A DNA stretch of 64,000 bases from Thermohalobaculum sp039513195. GTDB lineage: Bacteria > Pseudomonadota > Alphaproteobacteria > Rhodobacterales > Rhodobacteraceae. Below are positions 18,672 through 28,366 of the stretch, piece by piece (within the stretch, counting starts at the first letter, position 1; each line of letters begins with the position of its first letter). The notes under the pieces were generated by a model. It was not told where the DNA came from, did not search any database, and saw nothing but the letters and a program-made list of their open reading frames with translations. The position numbers were made by a program, and so were the translations under genes. The DNA is taken from the NCBI GenBank assembly GCA_039513195.1, contig JBCCRM010000001.1, forward strand, positions 62,001-126,000. The letters run 5' to 3'.

Positions 18672-20942
18672 TCAGTTCTTGAAGTAGTGGTTTCGCGTCC
18701 CGTAATGGCCATAGCCATAGCCGGAATACGAGTAGCGCGACGCCTTGTTCGGCTCGACTTGGGTGAGCACGGTTCCAGACAGCCGTAGACCGAAGTCGCG
18801 GAGCTGTTTGATGCCGGAAAGGGTCGTGTCGCGCCGCGTGTGGTCCCATCGGACCATGTAGATCACCGTATCCGCAAATTTGCCGACAACGCCCGCATCT
18901 GAGACCAGCAGCACCGGCGGTGTGTCGAGCAGCACAAGATCGTACCGCTTGCGCAATTCCTCGACCATCCAGGCGAAACGTTTGGAAGACAGGATGTCTG
19001 CCGCCTGTGGGGCTGGACGTATTGCCGGCAGCACCGACAAACCGCTTTCCGGATCTTTCCAGATGACCTCGTCGAGGGTCGCCGACCCATCGAGGACCGA
19101 AATGATATCCGGCTGATCGGCGATCTTGAAAGTGTCGTGCAGTGTCGGGCGGCGAATGTCGCAATCCACAATGATCGACGTCTTGCCAACCTGCGCGCTC
19201 ATATAGGCGAGCAGGATACAGGTCGTCGATTTGCCCTCGCCCGGTAGCGACGACGTGGCCATGATTGTCTGCGGCGGCTGGTCGATATTGGTTAGGAACA
19301 ACGACGTGCGTAGGTTTCGCACCGCCTCCGCCAGCGCCGAATTGGGCCGGTCCGCGATATGCTGCAGGACGTGGGACCGGCGGCGGCGGCGCCCGAGTAC
19401 GGGCAAGCTCGCCAACACGGTGGTGTTGGTCACATCCTCCACCTCGGCCGGTGTGCGGAAGGTGTTATTGAGCACTTCAAGCACAAACACCAGTCCCAGC
19501 CCGATGGCCATGCCTGCGGCCCCAGCGAGGCCGAGCAGCAAGCCCTTCTTCGGCTCAGACGGTTGGCGCGCCGGTACGGCCTTTGAGATGATCCGGGCAT
19601 CGGCCTCCTGCAGGCTTTCCTGCTCGGAGGTCTCCTTGAACCGGGTCAGGAAGGTCTCGTAGATCAGCCGGCTCGCCTCGGCCTCGCGCTCGAGCTGCCG
19701 TAGTCTAACCGAGCCCTTCGACTGCGTTGCGGCCTTGTCTTCCAGATCGGAGAGGCTGTCTTTCAGCGTCTGCTCCCGCGCGTCTGCGACCTCGAGATCG
19801 TTCCGCAAGCCCTCGACGATTTTTCGGACTTCCTGGCTGATGGCGCCGTTGATATCGCCGATCTCGGCGCGGATATTGATCATCCTCGGGTGGCGGTCGC
19901 CGTAGCGGGTCGAGAGATCAGCGCGACGGCGCCCGACCTCGGCCAATTGCTGGCGGAGTTCCAAGATCAGGGGCGAAGAGACGATCTGTGCGGCGGCGCC
20001 GAAGCCGCCGTTTTCGACCCGCCGGCGCACCTGCTCATAGCGGGCGGCCGCCTCGGCGCGCTGGGCGCGCGCGGCGATGAGTTCGGTATTCAATTCACCG
20101 AGTTGCTGGGTTGTGATCTCGATCGCCTGACCCTCGCCTTCGGTCAGTTCGGCTTTGTAATCCTCGACCGTGCCCTCGGCGAGTTCTACGGCGCTGCGCA
20201 GGTGGCTAACACGCTCGTTCAGCCAGGCGGTCGCGCGGCGGGTCTCTTCGAACTTCGCTTCGAGCTGATCGATCAGGTACTGATCGGACACGGTGTTAGC
20301 GATCAGAGCGGCCTTCCGCGCATCCTCGGCCGTCACGCTGATCGCGATCACCACCGAGAGCCCGACTTGGTTCACGGACAGCGCTTTGGCGAGGGCGCCA
20401 CGGACTTCCTGGCGCTCTTGCTCTGTCTCGATCTCCGGATCCGTGATCTCTGGCGTTTCTTCGAGGCCGAGGGCGAGCTGTACATCCGCGGGCAGCTGGC
20501 CGCGCACCCACTCCTTCGAGCTTTCGATCCAGGCTTTGACGAAAGGCTCCGGGCGGAGCTTTGCGTTGTATTCCGGGTCAAGATCCAGGCGGAGGTTCTC
20601 GATCACCCGTTCCAAAAGCTGGTTGGAGGTGATGACGGCGATTTCACCTTCGACCTGGTTTGCGTCCGCCGGTAGGCCAGACACCACGCTCTGGAAGTCG
20701 ATCACCGTCTTGTCGCGCGTGTTCAACATGATCTGCGTGGTGGATGTGTATTTCGGCGTCATCTTCTTTAGCGCCACAAAGGCGGTGCCCAGGCACATCA
20801 GCATGATGACCACAACCACCCATTTGCGCCTCCACACCGTCGCCAGCAGCGCGCCGATGCTGATAATATCAGGGTCTTTGCCACCCGACGCAGGGTCGGA
20901 CGCGAGGCGGCTCTCTGCCGGGAACTGGCGTTCTTGTTTCAT
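18672..20942 (-). CDS. Polysaccharide co-polymerase / bacterial tyrosine kinase (Wzc-like)
   Basis: This 756-residue protein has a Wzz domain with a first membrane helix near 40-60, a GNVR/coiled-coil periplasmic region (about 150-440), a second helix near 480, and a cytoplasmic BY-kinase. Walker A is SSLPGEGKST near 565, Walker A' is IIVDCDIRRP near 594, and Walker B is LVLLDTPPVLL near 672. The C-terminus has a tyrosine cluster (YSYSGYGYGHYG), the autophosphorylation tail. This family controls chain length and couples polymerisation to export with Wza-type proteins. ATG at 20942 follows GGAGAACGGTCTC. It is separated from the ligase-like gene by an IS remnant. Confidence 0.93.
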   Translation of the reverse strand: MKQERQFPAESRLASDPASGGKDPDIISIGALLATVWRRKWVVVVIMLMCLGTAFVALKKMTPKYTSTTQIMLNTRDKTVIDFQSVVSGLPADANQVEGEIAVITSNQLLERVIENLRLDLDPEYNAKLRPEPFVKAWIESSKEWVRGQLPADVQLALGLEETPEITDPEIETEQERQEVRGALAKALSVNQVGLSVVIAISVTAEDARKAALIANTVSDQYLIDQLEAKFEETRRATAWLNERVSHLRSAVELAEGTVEDYKAELTEGEGQAIEITTQQLGELNTELIAARAQRAEAAARYEQVRRRVENGGFGAAAQIVSSPLILELRQQLAEVGRRRADLSTRYGDRHPRMINIRAEIGDINGAISQEVRKIVEGLRNDLEVADAREQTLKDSLSDLEDKAATQSKGSVRLRQLEREAEASRLIYETFLTRFKETSEQESLQEADARIISKAVPARQPSEPKKGLLLGLAGAAGMAIGLGLVFVLEVLNNTFRTPAEVEDVTNTTVLASLPVLGRRRRRSHVLQHIADRPNSALAEAVRNLRTSLFLTNIDQPPQTIMATSSLPGEGKSTTCILLAYMSAQVGKTSIIVDCDIRRPTLHDTFKIADQPDIISVLDGSATLDEVIWKDPESGLSVLPAIRPAPQAADILSSKRFAWMVEELRKRYDLVLLDTPPVLLVSDAGVVGKFADTVIYMVRWDHTRRDTTLSGIKQLRDFGLRLSGTVLTQVEPNKASRYSYSGYGYGHYGTRNHYFKN

Positions 20943-21014
20943 GAGACCGTTCTCCGGTTCCTCACCGACCTTGCCGGTGCTTTGTGCTGTCCCGAGGGGT
21001 CGCGCTGGCCAATA

Positions 21015-21302
21015 TTAGCGGACCAGCCAACGCACCCGATCGTCGACACCGAACACGCGGTGACAGTCCAGACTGTCCCACACGGCCGCTAGCTCCTGCA
21101 GATCCTGCGTCGCCCACTGATCGGTGATGATATCGTCCATTCGGGTAACCAACGTCTTGCAATACCGCGCGACCGACCGTGCGGCGTTCTCCGCCTCTGC
21201 TTCGGTGACCTCGGGCTCCGACGACTGTGCGACGGCACAGCCGGTCATCGCCATCAGCGCGAGGGCTGTCAGGACCGAGCAGGTGGCAGGGGCTCTTTTC
21301 AT
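21015..21302 (-). CDS. Small lipoprotein
   Basis: The product has 95 residues from the ATG at 21302, with GGAGAACG upstream. A signal sequence ending in LMAMTGC gives a lipobox-like site, so the mature protein would be an 80-residue lipidated, acidic helical protein with a second Cys pair (YCKTL, DCHRV). No family is recognised. It lies about 70 bases upstream of the wzc-like gene on the same strand and may be co-transcribed with it. Confidence 0.6.
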   Translation of the reverse strand: MKRAPATCSVLTALALMAMTGCAVAQSSEPEVTEAEAENAARSVARYCKTLVTRMDDIITDQWATQDLQELAAVWDSLDCHRVFGVDDRVRWLVR

Positions 21303-21402
21303 AGACGTTCTCCGACCTCGAAGGATTTCCGTGAGTTGTACCAGAGCCCTATGACGGTGTCGAAGGAATGATCCTGGCATAGAAGGCTGCGGCAATGCTG
21401 TG

Positions 21403-22062
21403 TCATTCGAAGCCCACGCCTCGACGCGCACGATCTCTGGCCCATACCAACCGCCAAATTGCGTCCAGGCGCTCATTGCGCGCGCGCTCCCGTTCAAGAG
21501 CCTCCGGTTGCACAAGGCGGGCGACCCACAGCTCCTCCATCACGCGGTTGCGGGTTGCGTCGTTCAACTCCGGCCACCATTGGCTCGCGAGGATTGCCCG
21601 GGCTAGAAACAGGTTGCCGGCATAGGGCGACCACTCCCACGAAGCCCGCAACGCCTCCCACGCCTCGACCCGTCGATCAGCAAAGAACTCCGCCCAGGCC
21701 AGGGTCAGCCACGCATACCCGTTGGCAGGCCCGGAGCGCAGCGACGCTCGGGCATGCTGTGCGGCGACTTCGGCGCGGCCGATGCGCTCGGCGCCCGTCG
21801 CGGCCTGGGCGGATTCTAGCCATTCCTGCGCCATGGCAAGCCGGTATTCTTTGACCTCGAAGAGCGAACGGGCGGCGCCTGCACCCCAGGGCCCGTCGGT
21901 TTGCGTCATGACTTCCGCGACGGTGTTGTCCCCGCCCTCCAGCGGCGCCTGCTGCCGGGCGGCGGTGCTGAAGACCGGCGTCGACAACGGACCTGACCAG
22001 ATGGCGATCGCACCGATGGCCAAGACACAGATCTGAAGGGCGATCATAGAAACGCGAGACAT
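21403..22062 (-). CDS. Membrane-anchored TPR-like protein of an exopolysaccharide locus
   Basis: The product has about 219 residues from the Met at 22062 (the frame is open to 22119). One N-terminal helix (MIALQICVLAIGAIAIW) anchors it; the rest is helical with Ala/Trp-rich repeats such as HARASLRSGPANGYAWLTLAWAEF, resembling tetratricopeptide helices. Similar small proteins are common next to wzc-type genes, but I cannot assign a function. It precedes the lipoprotein and wzc-like genes on the same strand. Confidence 0.6.
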   Translation of the reverse strand: MSRVSMIALQICVLAIGAIAIWSGPLSTPVFSTAARQQAPLEGGDNTVAEVMTQTDGPWGAGAARSLFEVKEYRLAMAQEWLESAQAATGAERIGRAEVAAQHARASLRSGPANGYAWLTLAWAEFFADRRVEAWEALRASWEWSPYAGNLFLARAILASQWWPELNDATRNRVMEELWVARLVQPEALERERARNERLDAIWRLVWARDRARRGVGFE

Positions 22063-22329
22063 ACCACCACACCATCGCTCCAATCCACGGCGATTAAAGT
22101 CTGCTGCGCTGCATCGCAAGCTCGCAGGCCGTCTGCCCTAGAATTGCCATGATTGGCAAGCGATGCTTGTCGCGCGATAGTCACAGTGCGGCCCAGAAGA
22201 CGCCGTCTGTCGGCCGCCGTTCTCACCTAATGGCCATGGGCGGAGGGGTGGCGACGCGCCGGCCGTGCTGCAACGCGCCGGTCTGCCGCCGCGATTGTGT
22301 CCCCTCGGAAGCATGGAAGGATGGTCGCG

Positions 22330-22686
22330 GTGACCTATCGAGCGCTTGCAATCGCTGCTGCCCTGTTGCTCTCGGCCTGTTCGTCGAGAACCTTCGAAAC
22401 GCACACTGCCTGGTCCGAGCGATTGTCGAGCGATATTCGCCCCGGCATGTCCTTGCAGGAGGTCACCTCGATTGCGACCGAGGAAGGGTACTACCTGCTC
22501 GACGGACCGGCGGCGGCGAAGCGCCTCGACGCATGGGTGAAGCCCGGGCCCGATGGACGATGGGTCGTGCTGGTCGCGGAGTATGAACGTCCGCTGTGCC
22601 ATGAGGAGCGTAAGTTCTACCTCCAAGTCGACGATTTCGGCGTTGTGCGCGCAACCGATACGTCGGGGCAGCCCTCCTGCTCGTAA
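22330..22686 (+). CDS. Small lipoprotein
   Basis: From the GTG at 22330, GGAAGG lies nine bases upstream; the ATG at 22321 sits immediately after that site and is less likely. The product is about 118 residues with a clear lipobox (LLLSACSS). The mature part has an SmpA/BamE-like opening (DIRPGMSLQEVTSIATEEGY) and two Cys (PLCHEE, PSC near the end). No specific family is assigned. It is divergent from the TPR-like gene and borders the decayed transposon region. Confidence 0.55.
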   Translation: MTYRALAIAAALLLSACSSRTFETHTAWSERLSSDIRPGMSLQEVTSIATEEGYYLLDGPAAAKRLDAWVKPGPDGRWVVLVAEYERPLCHEERKFYLQVDDFGVVRATDTSGQPSCS

Positions 22687-22762
22687 GTTGCGGCCGTCGC
22701 CGGCCTCGCGTCGCTAAACCGCAATCGCTTTCCGCTGCGCCCCCCTTTGGCAAGGGGCGGAG

Positions 22763-23000
22763 ATGGGCGATGCAAGTGGTGGCCTTTTCGGCGGCTGGGT
22801 GATGGTAAAGGCCGAGGCGAACGAGCCGAAGGCGTTGTTGGCGGCGCTTAGATCCGGAGCTTACTACTCATCGACCGGGCCGGAACTCCGTGCCATTGAG
22901 ACAGAAGGCGGCGAGATCCGAACACACTGCTTGCCGGCGGACTGCGTGATCGCGATTGGCGCACGGACACCCCGGTTTCGGTAGTGCTGCCAGAACCAGC
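22763..23000 (+). pseudogene. C-terminal fragment of a PHP-type phosphoesterase
   Basis: The reading frame gives FGGWVMVKAEANEPKALL, then ALRSGAYYSSTGPELRAIE and GEIRTHCLPADCVIAIG, which resembles the C-terminal end of PHP-family metal-dependent phosphoesterases (typical YYSSxGPE motif). There is no N-terminal part upstream, and a stop or frameshift follows at about 22984. This looks like a gene stump left by rearrangement. Confidence 0.55.
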
Positions 23001-23489
23001 GTTGACGCACCCGGACCCGAGAGAGCTGAGCGGCATTTGAGGCCCGGAGAAGTTTGGTAACGGTTAGCTGTTCGTCTGCATTGAACGCCCGCCCCATTTC
23101 TACTCCTGCATCTCAGGCCCCGCTCATTCACCGCGGAGCCTACGCGCGACCGGTCCCGCCGAAGGAGAGAAGCGATGCGCGGTTGAGCCCGAAGACCCGC
23201 TGCCGATCTCATGATGCCGACTTGCACGTATTTTTGAAGACGTGGCTGGCGAAAGTAGCGATATCTCCCGGGCGCGTGCTTTGACGGATAGGCGCGTTGC
23301 GACGGTGCTTCTATAGGAAGAAAATTCTAGGAGCCTCCGGAGATTCCGTGCAACGACGGCGCGGGTGAACTCGTCTTTGGCGCTGCATGGGCTGGCCGAG
23401 GCGGAGCCTGCCGAGGTAGCGGATCCGCCTTAGATGGTGAGTGAGGGCCGCGGCCCGCCATTGGTCGGATTGCCTCCAGAAAGATCGGA
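23001..23489. other. Unassigned degenerate sequence
   Basis: I found no gene with support here. It lies between the PHP fragment and the IS481 remnant and is probably decayed mobile or coding DNA. Confidence 0.3.
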
Positions 23490-24235
23490 GCCGTTCAGAT
23501 GGGCATTCCCGTCCACAGCCGGGACAGACCCACACCCCGGCCAGATCGCACCGTCTCCACCGCTCGAAGGGGCGAGGTGGTTCGATTTGGCGGAAGAAGT
23601 GCTTCTGACGACAGAGTGCGACACCTGCAAAGCGGCCCCAGCAGGCCGTTAGAGGTTGAGGGCAGAAAGTCGAAGGCCGCCTTCATGGTCTATCCTGTCG
23701 GCCTCAAGGACTGCGTTTCTACTGGTCGCGCGATGCCGCCTAGCGCCGCACCAAAATCGCAGAGGGTCACAGCGAGGAAAGGCGTTTTCACCTGCACTGG
23801 GCCATCGACGGGACATCGAAAGGCTCGCCTTCGACGTGCTGCATCAGAGCATCGCGAACGACCGCGTCGGATCGTGGCCAAGACGCCCTGTCGCATCCGC
23901 ATCTTCATCACCCAGCCCATCGGCGGCTACCCGGCGCCGGTCGACATCCGATAAAGGCACGCCAATTGCGAACCTTTTCGCGCTCACGGGTTCGAACGCA
24001 CCTGCGCCGACCGCGATATCGACTGCCGGCAAACCAAACCTGACCGGCTTGTGGCGAACGGTCTGGCAGCAGGCAACCTGCCCTCTCAACGACCCTACGC
24101 TGCGCCGATAGCCGGGAGGAGCTTCGATGCGCTCTGCGCCTGGCTGAACGGCTGCCTCGAGGCGTACTCTTTCCCACGCCCCCGAAGGCCACATGGCCAG
24201 GCGATGGTAGGAGGGGTTGAGAAACTGCTGTGAAT
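23490..24235 (+). pseudogene. Decayed IS481-type transposase
   Basis: Pieces scattered over three frames follow the order of an IS481-like transposase: VRHLQSGPSRPLEVEGRKSK and FMVYPVG near 23620-23705 (compare the usual CLQRHGISRLPEVEG and YPIGYFHID), HWAIDGTSK near 23800, CRIRIFIT near 23895, DRDIDCRQTKPDRLVANGL near 24010, and FDALCAWLNGCLEAYSF near 24130. The DDE residues are not in one frame. The gene cannot produce an active enzyme. Confidence 0.6.
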
Positions 24236-24620
24236 ACCGCCAGAAGGGCGTCCTACCGATGCTTGTTTGCAAAGGCGGAAAGCGGCGCGGAAAAGCGGTG
24301 CTGATGCCAGGCGCCTGGCGCATCCTAGACGCGACCCGGCCCGGCCTTCGCCGATGGCGACACTTCGTTGGTGGAGATGGGCCGGCGGTAGGGCAATGTT
24401 GCGGGGCGGCTCACGCCGGCGCCCGCGTGGCGCTCAAGGTCGTGTCGTCCAGCAGCCTCGATTTCAACCCGATCGAAGGTGCCCTTTGCAGGCGATAGGG
24501 CCTGCTCTATAAGGCCGGCCCCTCGATGTTCTGGCAAAGCTGTTTCCAGCAGACCGGACAGGGCGCCGAACGTCCGCTTCGAGAAAGGCGCTGCCGTTGC
24601 GGTGCGTTGGGACGGAAACG
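24236..24620 (+). pseudogene. Decayed IS630-type transposase fragment
   Basis: The segment SSSLDFNPIEGAL near 24450-24490 resembles the YSPDLNPIE motif that carries the last catalytic Glu of IS630 transposases. It is followed after a stop by GLLYKAG, resembling the usual LLRKAAA. The upstream part is too degraded to align by eye. Limits are approximate. Confidence 0.45.
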
Positions 24621-24854
24621 CGCCACGCGATGGTGGACTGGACGCGCCTCACGGCATGGAATTGCAACTCCGACGAAGCTGTGGAGCAAGCCTTGGCCAG
24701 CGATCACGGGCCCGGCATCGCCCACTCCCGGACCCTGAGGCGGCGCGCAATCATGGGAGCTCTTCGCTTGCGCGGAGGCGGTGCGGGCGGTGAGTACGCC
24801 TTTCCCGGCGGCTCTCGCCCGCGCTCCGGGCGGTTGCAGCCTGACCGGGTGGCA

Positions 24855-26201
24855 TCAGTCTTGCCAGAGAGTTTTCCACCACGGCTGCGGCTCCGGCGGC
24901 TCGGTTACGTCGAGGCCGGCTTCCGTCATATCTGCGCGGATCTCTGCGATGTCCCAGCCGGTCAGCGAGGCGAGGGTCTGCGCCTCTTTCTCGAATCTGG
25001 CCGGAAGGTCGCGGCGATAATCCTCGCCGGCACTGCAGCTCGCCTTGCCGGTATAGGCATGGCGCATCACATAGCGGCCTTGAAAGTTCTCGCGATTGCC
25101 GGTCGCGATAAGGCGCAGGTCCTCTGGGAAGCTCTCAGCATCGTAACGGGCGTGGAGCCGGGTGACATACACATCCTGACCCCCGCCGAAGGCCGAGCGT
25201 CCGGGCTGCACCCAGTAGACGCCGAGCTCGCGAAGCTGCTGCACGGTCAGCGGATCGGCGGCACAAGGGTCGCACCAGCCCATGTCCCAGGCGTATTCCA
25301 TCACCACGGCCGCGCCGCCCTCCTGCGCGACGGTGTTGGCGAAGATGGCTTTGTAGGTCTCGTCGAAGCGGGACTTGATGTGGGATGGGATCTCGACATT
25401 CGTGGGCAACGGTATGGTGCGGTAGTTTGCGGTCTCGACCCGGCCCGTGCGCGTCAGGGCGTAGAGGAGGAGGTCCTGGCTCCCCTGTGCGTTCGCGGTG
25501 CCGAGGCGGATCGGCAGCATGAATTTCGGGCTCTCGAACGCGATTTGCAGGGGGCGAAGGGTTCCGCCGCCCCGTTTGGCGTGTTCCTCGATGTTCACCT
25601 TCGCCACAAAGAACTTCATGTCTTGCGCAATGTATGATCCGAGGACCGTTGCCGCGCCGTCCGGAAGGCCATAGCCGTTCTCGCTGAGCCATGTTGCGAG
25701 ACCGTCGGACTGCTCCGCCGACAGGATCTTAATGTCGTATTCGCCGACCAGATACTCTGCCTCGACCGTCACGCCGAGCGCATCAACCCGCGCACGCGCG
25801 ATGCCGCCTCGCGCGGCGGAGGGGGCGTTGGAGAAGGCGAGCGCCTCCTCCAGCACGCTTGGACCGCATGGGTCGGGATCATAGTATTCCACCAAGCGCG
25901 GTGCGGTGAAGGCGTCGAGATGGTCGACCACCGCATTCTCGGTCACATGGATCTGCTCGCGTTCCAGCACCGTGGGCGCGGGAACCACAAGGGCGAAGTC
26001 GGTGACCTCGCCCTGAAAATCATTGACCATGGTGATCACGGTTCGGTCCTGGTCGCGGACCATAACGACCTTCGACGCCTCGTTGAACAAATCGGCGTCG
26101 CCGCGGGCGACATAGAGGCCGCAAAAGGCGATGGCGGGGGTCGCGATGGCAGCAAGCAACAGGGCGAACGGCGCGGTGGCGCGGCGGGTTCGGCGGGTCA
26201 T
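24855..26201 (-). CDS. DUF2330 domain protein, exported
   Basis: The 448-residue product has an N-terminal signal peptide cut near TPAIAFCGLYVARGD, the standard opening of DUF2330 proteins. The body contains VMVRDQDRTVITMVNDFQG, FALVVPAPT and a late Cys group (DMGWCDPCAADPL). The function of this family is unknown; the protein should be periplasmic or surface exposed. The ATG at 26201 overlaps the TGA of the upstream membrane-protein gene (ATGA), so the two are coupled. A longer in-frame opening exists upstream but runs through the neighbouring gene in another frame and is not credible. Confidence 0.85.
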   Translation of the reverse strand: MTRRTRRATAPFALLLAAIATPAIAFCGLYVARGDADLFNEASKVVMVRDQDRTVITMVNDFQGEVTDFALVVPAPTVLEREQIHVTENAVVDHLDAFTAPRLVEYYDPDPCGPSVLEEALAFSNAPSAARGGIARARVDALGVTVEAEYLVGEYDIKILSAEQSDGLATWLSENGYGLPDGAATVLGSYIAQDMKFFVAKVNIEEHAKRGGGTLRPLQIAFESPKFMLPIRLGTANAQGSQDLLLYALTRTGRVETANYRTIPLPTNVEIPSHIKSRFDETYKAIFANTVAQEGGAAVVMEYAWDMGWCDPCAADPLTVQQLRELGVYWVQPGRSAFGGGQDVYVTRLHARYDAESFPEDLRLIATGNRENFQGRYVMRHAYTGKASCSAGEDYRRDLPARFEKEAQTLASLTGWDIAEIRADMTEAGLDVTEPPEPQPWWKTLWQD

Positions 26202-27025
26202 GCGGGCACTCCTGTGCTCGGGCGCGGGGCGGTCGGGCGCCAAGCCGCGCTGGGATGCGGAAGGAGACGGTCGAAAAGCGGCACCAATGGGGCGGCGAGA
26301 ACCAGGCCCCAGAGCGGCCCAGCATCGACGATCCAAGCGTGTTGCAGCGCGAAGCCGAGCGCGGCTACGAGCCCAATCCAAGCCGCCCGGGCGCCTGGAT
26401 GCCAAGGCTGCGTCATCGGGTCGGAAATCATGAAGAAGGCGAAGACGATCAGCGCGCCGGATTGGAGTTGGTGCAGCGGTACGGCCATCGGGTCGCCGAG
26501 CCAAAGCGCGCGACCGACGCTGAGCCCGGCCCAGGCGGCAAGGAACAACAGAGGCACCTCGGCCCGCCGAGCGCGACCAGTGACCAAGGTGCCAAGGCCG
26601 GCGGCGGCCAGGATCACCCAGGCCTCGGTCCCCCATTGGCCGGGCGAGACCCAGGCGCCAGGTGCTGCGGCCGTGACCGCGACGATGGCGAGTGCTGCCG
26701 GGTTCCAGATATGCCGCCCCCGCACTCGAAAGAGGAATTTCGACGCAATAGCGAGGCTTGCGGCAAGTAACAGCAGCGCCGGTCCGTCGGTGCGGAGGAG
26801 AAGAGTGAGCGAGCCCGCAGTGATCAGCGGGCTGCGCCAATCGAAGGGAACTTTCACGATCCACGAGGCAAGCGCCTGAACGGCCAGCGCCGCCGAGATG
26901 GCGGTGACGGGGCGCCAAAGCGGCATTTCCCAGGATAGGGCCAAGACCCCCGCGCCGATCAGGCAGGACAGCGCCAGGATCTGTCCATGCCTCGGGTCGC
27001 GCATAAGGATATCGAGGGCACGCAC
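26198..27025 (-). CDS. RnfD/NqrB-like multi-pass membrane protein
   Basis: The 275-residue product begins at a GTG with GGGAG nine bases upstream. It has around nine helices and the RnfD/NqrB-like signatures VPFDWRSPLITAGSLTLLLR, HIWNPAALAIV and LQSGALIVFAFFMISDP. In true NqrB/RnfD subunits the last motif reads SGAT and its Thr holds a covalent FMN; here it reads SGAL, so flavinylation at this site is unlikely. It may be a relative with another membrane role. It is coupled to the DUF2330 gene by a four-base overlap, a pairing that suggests a shared process. Confidence 0.75.
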   Translation of the reverse strand: MRALDILMRDPRHGQILALSCLIGAGVLALSWEMPLWRPVTAISAALAVQALASWIVKVPFDWRSPLITAGSLTLLLRTDGPALLLLAASLAIASKFLFRVRGRHIWNPAALAIVAVTAAAPGAWVSPGQWGTEAWVILAAAGLGTLVTGRARRAEVPLLFLAAWAGLSVGRALWLGDPMAVPLHQLQSGALIVFAFFMISDPMTQPWHPGARAAWIGLVAALGFALQHAWIVDAGPLWGLVLAAPLVPLFDRLLPHPSAAWRPTAPRPSTGVPA

Positions 27026-27133
27026 CGGCTGCCATCTCCCGCAACTGATCAACGCTTCGTTACCTATCTAAGCAAACGCTGGCGATTTTGTGATCCGTCG
27101 GTGACCAGCGAACTGTGGGCTGTAGGAGTTGGT

Positions 27134-27835
27134 TCAGCCGATCACGGCTTCGGGCGGCAGAGTCGGGCGGCGCGGCCGCGTGAGGCCGGGGCTCGGGATA
27201 GACTCCGCTTCGAAGGCTCGTTCGAAAGCCGGCCGCGTCTCCAGCCTCGCCAGGAACGCCTTCGTTCGACCATCGGGCATCGATGGGAGGAGATGCCGGC
27301 CGGGGGGATAAATCTGCATCCAGCGCAGGCACATCGCTAAGTAGATATCGGCGATGGTGGGCGTGTCCGCGACCAGGCCGCCGGTGCGCGACAAAGTCTC
27401 CTCGACCAGCGCAATATGCGCGATGAGGCGTTTGCTGACCCCGGCCCGGAGCATCGCCACGCCCTCGTCCCCGATCCAGCGATGGGAGTAGAAGCCGCAG
27501 CGCAGATCGGCATGCAGCGTGTTCGAAACCCAAAACAGCCAAGGCAGGCACCGCGCCCGGGCAGCCGGGTCGTCCGCGGCGGGGCCATCGGGGCCGAGGT
27601 GTCCGGCCCGTTCGGCGATATGGAGCAGGATGGCACCGGTCTCGAACAGCACCAGATCGCCGTCCTGTAGCACCGGCAGCAGCCCTTGTGGGTTCAGCGC
27701 ACGATAGTCCGCGCTGCGATGCTCGCCCTTGGTTCGGTCGACGAGCGTTGTTTCATAAGGCAGTTCCAGCTCCTCCAATGCCACGCGGACGGGCAGATTG
27801 GCGCTGTCCGGCGACCAATGGAGGCGCAGGGTCAT
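27134..27835 (-). CDS. Glutathione S-transferase family protein
   Basis: This 233-residue protein has the thioredoxin-like N-terminal domain (LRLHWSPDSANLPVRVALEEL, then ALNPQGLLPVL and LFETGAILLHIAE with the glutathione-binding E-T pair) and an all-helical C-terminal domain. The catalytic position near residue 10 is Ser/Asn-like, as in bacterial beta/theta relatives. It probably conjugates glutathione to electrophiles or acts as a peroxidase in the cytoplasm. ATG at 27835 lies one base after the stop of the TerB-like gene, so the two are co-transcribed. Confidence 0.88.
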   Translation of the reverse strand: MTLRLHWSPDSANLPVRVALEELELPYETTLVDRTKGEHRSADYRALNPQGLLPVLQDGDLVLFETGAILLHIAERAGHLGPDGPAADDPAARARCLPWLFWVSNTLHADLRCGFYSHRWIGDEGVAMLRAGVSKRLIAHIALVEETLSRTGGLVADTPTIADIYLAMCLRWMQIYPPGRHLLPSMPDGRTKAFLARLETRPAFERAFEAESIPSPGLTRPRRPTLPPEAVIG

Positions 27836-27836
27836 C

Positions 27837-28262
27837 TCAGCGTGGCTCCAGCCTTTGGTGGCGGGCCCGGGCCCCCCGCTCGATGGCGGCGGCAGCGAGG
27901 CGCCCGACGCGCAGATCGTGACGCAGGATCTCCAGGAGCCGCAGCTCTGTCATCGCGACCTTGCCATCGGCCGCCGCAATATCGCAGGCCAGCGCATATG
28001 CGGTTTCGCGCAGGTGATCGGGCAGAGCCTGCTCGACCAGGCCGACCAGGGCGTCGATGCCGTCTTCCTCCTCGAACAGATCGGCAACCAGCGCTGCGAC
28101 ATTCGGAATGCGGTCGCGGTCGAAGCCGTCGAAGGCGGGCAGCAGATCTATCGAGGCAGTGATGCGTTGCATCTCGCTCTCGGTCATCTGCTCGTCCGCG
28201 GCCGCGGTCGCGATCATCACGCCCACCAGGGCGTCTTGTGGGCTCAGGGCGTCGATTGCCAT
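27837..28262 (-). CDS. TerB-like protein
   Basis: From the Met at 28262 the product has 141 residues (the frame is open further upstream). It is all-helical and acidic, with the TerB-family pattern ALVGVMIATAAADEQMTESE near the start and ACDIAAADGKVAMTELRLLE near the end, two helical repeats that each contain an acidic metal-type loop. TerB domains occur in tellurite-resistance and stress-related systems; a specific role here is unknown. It immediately precedes the GST gene. Confidence 0.8.
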   Translation of the reverse strand: MAIDALSPQDALVGVMIATAAADEQMTESEMQRITASIDLLPAFDGFDRDRIPNVAALVADLFEEEDGIDALVGLVEQALPDHLRETAYALACDIAAADGKVAMTELRLLEILRHDLRVGRLAAAAIERGARARHQRLEPR

Positions 28263-28366
28263 TGGGAGGGGGCCTCGCGGTGTTTCAGTCGCCGCGAAGC
28301 TAGGGGGCGTCCGTTCGGCTGGCAAGGCCCGCGCTCGGCGCGTCGGGCCCCAGTTGCCGCAGGGCG

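Noticed and set aside
26202..27044. Upstream extension of the DUF2330 frame giving a protein of over 700 residues
   Set aside because: The extra part overlaps the RnfD-like gene in another frame and lacks a signal peptide; the DUF2330 signature and signal peptide begin at 26201.
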